From NCBI RefSeq assembly GCF_022179285.1, contig NZ_BPQO01000027.1:1-64000 (forward strand): a stretch of DNA of 64,000 nucleotides, in the 5' to 3' direction. The translations under genes and the position numbers were made by a program. This stretch comes from Methylobacterium hispanicum (GTDB taxonomy: Bacteria > Pseudomonadota > Alphaproteobacteria > Rhizobiales > Beijerinckiaceae). Every line of letters begins with the position of its first letter. Position 1 is the first letter of the stretch. Shown piece by piece: positions 60,292 through 64,000 of the stretch. The notes beneath the pieces were generated by a model. It had not been told where the DNA came from, did no database searches, and saw only the letters and a program-made list of their open reading frames with translations.

Positions 60292-60855
60292 TCAGGCCGC
60301 GGCGCGCGCGGCGATGGCCGAGAGGAGCGAGTCGGCGTGGGCCTCGACCTGCCCCTGCTCCGGCGTGCCGGCCGCCTGGACCTTGGCGGCCTCCAGGTAG
60401 GCCTGCGCCTGGTCCGCCTCGCCGTTGCCGAGGAAGCACTCGCCGAGCCGGAGGTAGCCCTGCGGGTTGGTCGCATCGAGGGCGAGGAATACGAGGTAGA
60501 GCCGGCCCGCGGCCCGGTACGCCTCCTGGGTCTGGTAGGTGGCGGCCAGCGCGTAGACCGCCCGCGCGTCGCCGGGCTCCAGCTGGTAGAGCATCGTCAG
60601 GGTGTTCTGCGCGCCCGCGACGTCGCCCTGCTGGAGCTGGCGGATCCCCTGGACGAGGAGAGCGTCGCGCTCCGCCTCGGTGATGCCCAGGATGTCGGCG
60701 TGCGACAGGCCCTCGCCCATCGCCTCCAGGCGCGCCCGGATCTGCGGCGGCATCCGCTCGGCGTCGAGGAGCGCGCCGAGGGCGGCGCTGCTGCCCGCGT
60801 GGATCTCCTTCAGCGCGGCCTCGGATTTCGGCAATCCGTCGAGGATCGAGGGCAT
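60292..60855 (-). CDS. T3SS translocator chaperone, LcrH/SycD/IpgC family
   Basis: 187 residues. Three TPRs: LLVQGIRQLQQGDVAGAQNT, AVYALAATYQTQEAYRAAG, GYLRLGECFLGNGEADQAQA. Directly precedes the two translocator genes, as LcrH/IpgC genes do, so it probably holds SctE and SctB before export. A shared promoter-like element lies 31-71 bases upstream. Confidence 0.8.
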   Translation of the reverse strand: MPSILDGLPKSEAALKEIHAGSSAALGALLDAERMPPQIRARLEAMGEGLSHADILGITEAERDALLVQGIRQLQQGDVAGAQNTLTMLYQLEPGDARAVYALAATYQTQEAYRAAGRLYLVFLALDATNPQGYLRLGECFLGNGEADQAQAYLEAAKVQAAGTPEQGQVEAHADSLLSAIAARAAA

Positions 60856-60885
60856 CTGTGCGCTCCGTCTGCGTCGATACGGACC

Positions 60886-60926
60886 GGGATACCCGCTCCC
60901 GCGCCCGCCCCTGTGCCGAAGGTGAC
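60886..60926 (-). promoter_or_regulatory. shared T3SS promoter-like element B
   Basis: Minus strand: box GTCACCTTCGGCACAG (60926-60911), 19-base spacer, TATCCC (60891-60886), 30 bases before ATG 60855. Matches element A at 15 of 16 box positions with identical spacing. Confidence 0.6.
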
Positions 60927-60940
60927 AGGGGCGGCGATTT

Positions 60941-61357
60941 TCAGCGCGGCTCGCCGTGGCGCAGATAGACCTCCACGGCGTCCCGCGCGCCCGCGGCGTC
61001 GCCGAGCGCGTAGAGGCAGCGCGCCTTGAGGTAGCGGCGCATGCGCTGGCGCTCGTCGAGCCGGTAGCTGCCGAACCGCTCGATCGGGGCGAGGCGGTCG
61101 AGTTCCTCCAGCACCGCCAGCGCCGCCGCGAAATCCTCCACGAAGAAGCGCAGCACGGCCCGGGCGAGCAGGATCTCGGCCGAGTCGTCCCCGACGAGAT
61201 GGAGCGCCTCGGCGAGCACGCCGGCCCGGTCGATCTGGCCCTGCTGGGCGAGCACGAAGACGGTGAGCAGCAGAAAGTCGCGCTGGCGCGCGTCGGGACG
61301 CGGCGCCTCTGAGGCCAGCGGCAGGCCGGCGCCGGGCCGGGACGGCAGGGTGCCCAT
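60941..61357 (-). CDS. small TPR-like T3SS-associated protein (YscG/YscY-like)
   Basis: 138 residues. After a Pro-rich N-terminus, two or three helix-turn-helix TPR-like units (LLLTVFVLAQQGQIDRAGVL, AEILLARAVLRFFVEDFAAA, RYLKARCLYALGDAAGARDA). Size and fold fit needle-subunit or regulator chaperones of the YscG/YscY type. No needle gene is in view, so the client may lie beyond the right edge. Confidence 0.6.
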   Translation of the reverse strand: MGTLPSRPGAGLPLASEAPRPDARQRDFLLLTVFVLAQQGQIDRAGVLAEALHLVGDDSAEILLARAVLRFFVEDFAAALAVLEELDRLAPIERFGSYRLDERQRMRRYLKARCLYALGDAAGARDAVEVYLRHGEPR

Positions 61358-61364
61358 GCGGGGT

Positions 61365-61745
61365 TCAGGCCTTCAGGAGGGCGGCGAGGGCCGCGCGCAC
61401 CTCGTCGTCGAGCTCGGCGTCCTCGCCGAGGATCAGGGCGGCCTCCTCGAGGATGCGCCGCCGCTGCCCGAGCGCGCGCCGCGCCGCCTCGGCCATGAGG
61501 GCGCCCGCGGCGCGCCGGGTGGCCGACAGGGTCGCGGGTTCGAGCAGCGCCGCGTCGAGGTTGCGCGGCTCGAGGAGTTGCGGCAGCCGCTCGTCGAGCG
61601 AGGGCCGGCGCAGCACCGCGTCGAGATGGCCGGGCTTGGGCAGGAAGGTCGGCGAGAGCGCGCCCTCCCGCGGCAGGTGCGCGCCCTCGCCGGGCTCCGC
61701 CCGGGTGAAGGATTCGACCCCGATCTCGAAGCTGCGGATCTTCAC
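61365..61745 (-). CDS. hypothetical T3SS-locus protein
   Basis: 126 residues. No membrane segment; C-terminal half helical and Ala/Arg/Glu-rich (AGALMAEAARRALGQRRRIL, DDEVRAALAALL). Possibly a small export-apparatus or chaperone subunit, but I cannot assign a family. Ends 8 bases before the TPR-like gene start and begins 26 bases after the tip-like gene. Confidence 0.55.
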   Translation of the reverse strand: MKIRSFEIGVESFTRAEPGEGAHLPREGALSPTFLPKPGHLDAVLRRPSLDERLPQLLEPRNLDAALLEPATLSATRRAAGALMAEAARRALGQRRRILEEAALILGEDAELDDEVRAALAALLKA

Positions 61746-61770
61746 CGGCCCGCCTCCGCCCTGCCCCGCC

Positions 61771-63984
61771 TCACGACGTACCCGCGATCTTCTGCACGAT
61801 CTCGTTCATCTTCGACAGGGCGTTGTTGGCCAAGTCGAAGTTGCGGTCCTTCGCCTTGGTGTCGGAATTGACCTTGTTCATCAGGATCTGGCTCTCCTGG
61901 TTGAGCAGGGTCACCCGCTCGGAGAGCTGGTTGGCGTAGGTCGACCACTGGCTCGAGCTCTTTCCGTTGACGTTGTCGGCGCCGCGCACGATGTTGTGTA
62001 GCACCTCCACCGGATGTCCCCAGCCGTTCTGGAAGACCGCCACCGCGGCCTTCTGGATCTTCTGTCGCGTCGCATCGCCGTCGTATTTGAGATCCGTCGC
62101 ATCGTTGTTCGTCTTGCCGTCCTTCTCGGGCGCGATCGACTTGATCGTTTCGCTGACGAGAGACTGGACGATGTTGTACATCTTCAGCACCTCGTTGACC
62201 TGGTTGATCTCCTCGGTCTGGATGCGGATGTTGGCCTCGCCGGCCTGGTTGGCGTAGAGCTGGAACAGGTAGATCAGGTTCGGCACGTCCAGGTTCTGCG
62301 TCGTGCCCTCGATCTTGCCGGTTCCGGCGAGGCTCTGCCGGGACTGGGCGATCTGCAGCAGGCGCGCCTCCTGCTCCATGAAGACCGTGTAGGAGCGCCT
62401 GATCGAGCCGTTGTCCTCCGTGTCGAGGACGACCCGGACGCCGGTGTTGTTGCGGTCGATGCGGCCGTCCGTTTCCGCGATCTTGGCGAAGCAGTTCGCC
62501 CGCTCGAAACGGTCGGTGATCAGCTTGATCTGGTCCGTGATCTCGCCCTTGGAGAAGATCGCCCCGGAGGCGATCTTCTGGTTGAGGAGGCCGAGTTCGT
62601 CCGTGAAGATCTTGCGGTTGGCCGCGCTCATGAAGTCGTTGCCCTTGAACACCTGGGGCGTTCCACCCGGCACCATGGCGTTGATGTTCGTGATCGCCGC
62701 GTTGACGAGATCCGTGACCTCCGTCTTGCTGACCGTGAGGTTGAGCTTGATCCGCAGGCCGGTCGTGGCGTTCGCGAAGATGTCGAGGCCGGCCAGGGTG
62801 GTCTGGTCGGCGAGCGGCATCCGGGCGATATCGGCCTTCTGCAGCGTATCGACCGTGTAGAGCTTCGTACCGCCCGCCGCCACGAAGGCGGTGACCGTCT
62901 CGCTCGCGGACGTGCCGATCGTGACGGCCTTGCCCCCGTTCTGGCTCGGCTGCAGGTTCTTGCGCACGTACTCGATCTGGATCGCCGTGTGCCAAGCCCC
63001 GAATTCCTTCGGGGTCAGCTGGTCGGGGAGCTTGGTGAAGTTGCTCGGCTTGTCGTCCAGGGTCTTGCCCGGCGTCCCGTTCAGGGTCGGGAAGAGGAGT
63101 TCGGCATTGTCCGCGTTCGGGGCGCCGCTGAGATCCTTGTCGCTGCCGTAGATGTTCGGCGTGGGGTTTGCCAGCATCAGCATGGCGCCTGTCATGCCGC
63201 CGCCGAAGCGAGTGATCGTCGCGATGGCGCCCGGGGTCTGGAGCGCAACCTTCGGGGGCTCGCCCGTGCCGTTGGCCAGGACGTAGGCGACCTGCACCGC
63301 CTCGGGCCAGGCGCGGAAGGTGTCGGCGGCGAGCGCCGCCGGCCCCGTGCCGAAGGCGTCGGGCAGCTTCGTGAGGCCGACGGTCTGCGCCTTCGCGTCG
63401 AGCGTCGCGACCCGCCGCGTGGTGTCGGCCGGGCCGACCAGGACCGCGGGCGGATCGCCGATGCCGCGGGTCAGGACGTAGTGCCGCTTGGCCGCCGCCG
63501 GCCAGTTGCCGAAGCCGTCGGCGGTCAGGGCGGCCGCGGGCTTCTCGATGTCGGCGGGCGCCGTGTCCGTCGCGACCCCCGTCCCGGCCGCGTCCGGCGA
63601 GGCGAGGATCCGCGCGCCGTCCGGCGGGCCGATCAGGACGACCGGCGGGGCGCCGACGCCGCGGGCCTCGACGTAGTCGAGCTTCACCGCCGCCGGCCAG
63701 TCGCCGAAGGTCGCGGCGGCGAGGTCGGTGGGCGCCGTGTCGGTCGGCGTCAGCGTAACGGCGTTGCCCGCCGCGGCCAGCACGGCCACGGCCTGCCGGC
63801 CCTGGTCGGGGCCGATCAGGACCGCCCGGGGCGTGCCGCTGCCGTTGGCCTGCACGTAGTCGGCCTGGGCCTGGGCCGTCCAGCGGGCGAAGACGTCGGT
63901 CGCCAGGCTGCTCGGGGCGGGGCCGGCCTGCAGGGCCGCGTAGGCTGACACGTTGAAGCCGGTGAGGCCCGGGCTGCTGACCAT
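61771..63984 (-). CDS. large repeat-containing secreted protein, candidate T3SS needle-tip protein (SctA-like)
   Basis: 737 residues from ATG 63984, only 16 bases inside the window edge. Five N-terminal repeats of FxxWxxAxxxxYVxxxGxGxPPxVLIGP type begin near residues 32, 93, 158, 223 and 328 (spacing 61, 65, 65, 105). The C-terminal 250 residues are helical (NQVNEVLKMYNIVQSLVSET) and end in a coiled coil (WSTYANQLSERVTLLNQES and onward) like the C-terminal helix of LcrV/IpaD-family tip proteins. Tip proteins are usually 300-350 residues, so this would be a double-size variant with an added repeat module. Tip role is inference. Confidence 0.6.
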   Translation of the reverse strand: MVSSPGLTGFNVSAYAALQAGPAPSSLATDVFARWTAQAQADYVQANGSGTPRAVLIGPDQGRQAVAVLAAAGNAVTLTPTDTAPTDLAAATFGDWPAAVKLDYVEARGVGAPPVVLIGPPDGARILASPDAAGTGVATDTAPADIEKPAAALTADGFGNWPAAAKRHYVLTRGIGDPPAVLVGPADTTRRVATLDAKAQTVGLTKLPDAFGTGPAALAADTFRAWPEAVQVAYVLANGTGEPPKVALQTPGAIATITRFGGGMTGAMLMLANPTPNIYGSDKDLSGAPNADNAELLFPTLNGTPGKTLDDKPSNFTKLPDQLTPKEFGAWHTAIQIEYVRKNLQPSQNGGKAVTIGTSASETVTAFVAAGGTKLYTVDTLQKADIARMPLADQTTLAGLDIFANATTGLRIKLNLTVSKTEVTDLVNAAITNINAMVPGGTPQVFKGNDFMSAANRKIFTDELGLLNQKIASGAIFSKGEITDQIKLITDRFERANCFAKIAETDGRIDRNNTGVRVVLDTEDNGSIRRSYTVFMEQEARLLQIAQSRQSLAGTGKIEGTTQNLDVPNLIYLFQLYANQAGEANIRIQTEEINQVNEVLKMYNIVQSLVSETIKSIAPEKDGKTNNDATDLKYDGDATRQKIQKAAVAVFQNGWGHPVEVLHNIVRGADNVNGKSSSQWSTYANQLSERVTLLNQESQILMNKVNSDTKAKDRNFDLANNALSKMNEIVQKIAGTS

Positions 63985-64000
63985 GGAAGCGACTCGCTCG

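Noticed and set aside
1..64000. CRISPR array, transposase or complete prophage
   Set aside because: No regularly spaced short repeats, no transposase-like protein and no phage structural genes were seen anywhere in the window.

Overview
The window is high-GC (mostly well above 65%) alphaproteobacterial DNA. Its protein families, quinoprotein alcohol oxidation genes, cobalamin-riboswitch TonB receptors, GapR and EcfG-type stress promoters suggest a Methylobacterium-like methylotroph or plant-associated rhizobial relative. The genus is an inference. No rRNA gene, complete tRNA, insertion sequence or CRISPR array is visible.

Layout. 1-8.6 kb: a creatinase-like M24 protein, a large hybrid histidine kinase, an Rrf2 regulator overlapping a methyltransferase, and a TetR/SDR/NAD-binding protein operon. 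8.8-15.7 kb: a minus-strand efflux operon (TetR, ABC exporter, membrane-fusion lipoprotein, RND pump) with a TetR-type operator inside its promoter. 16-20.3 kb: small exported or hypothetical genes, a macrodomain-like conserved protein and MsrA. 20.5-29.6 kb: cobalamin uptake. Two nearly identical cobalamin riboswitch leaders drive two dissimilar TonB receptors; the first operon continues with BtuF-BtuC-BtuD-like proteins, an unknown protein and a P-loop kinase.

29.8-37.1 kb: a PQQ alcohol-oxidation locus (LuxR response regulator, ExaA/PedE-like calcium-type alcohol dehydrogenase, pentapeptide protein, cytochrome c550 PedF, CXXCW protein, SoxYZ-like carrier, MBL hydrolase). The CXXCW gene carries an in-frame amber codon. 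37.5-47.9 kb: GapR, a Yellow-family protein and a stress island with Dps, two SDRs and a divergent pair of catalase-family genes. That pair is duplicated, and one copy is truncated. Several stress genes carry GGAAC-N17-(A/G)TT promoters typical of the alphaproteobacterial general stress sigma factor.

48-64 kb: after a tRNA-3'-end-like remnant, a terminator and an orphan palindromic promoter comes a minus-strand type III secretion locus that runs off the right edge. In transcription order it has a large repeat-containing candidate tip protein, small proteins, an LcrH/SycD-type chaperone, an IpaB-like and an IpaC/YopD-like translocator, a CesT-like chaperone, two more TPR chaperones, two unusual secreted or disordered candidates, and SctV. 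SctV is then followed, through overlapping reading frames, by an ExbB/MotA-like protein and two single-Asp ExbD/MotB-like proteins. An ion-driven motor module co-translated with a T3SS export gate is the most novel feature here. Two genes in the locus share a new promoter-like motif with identical spacing.
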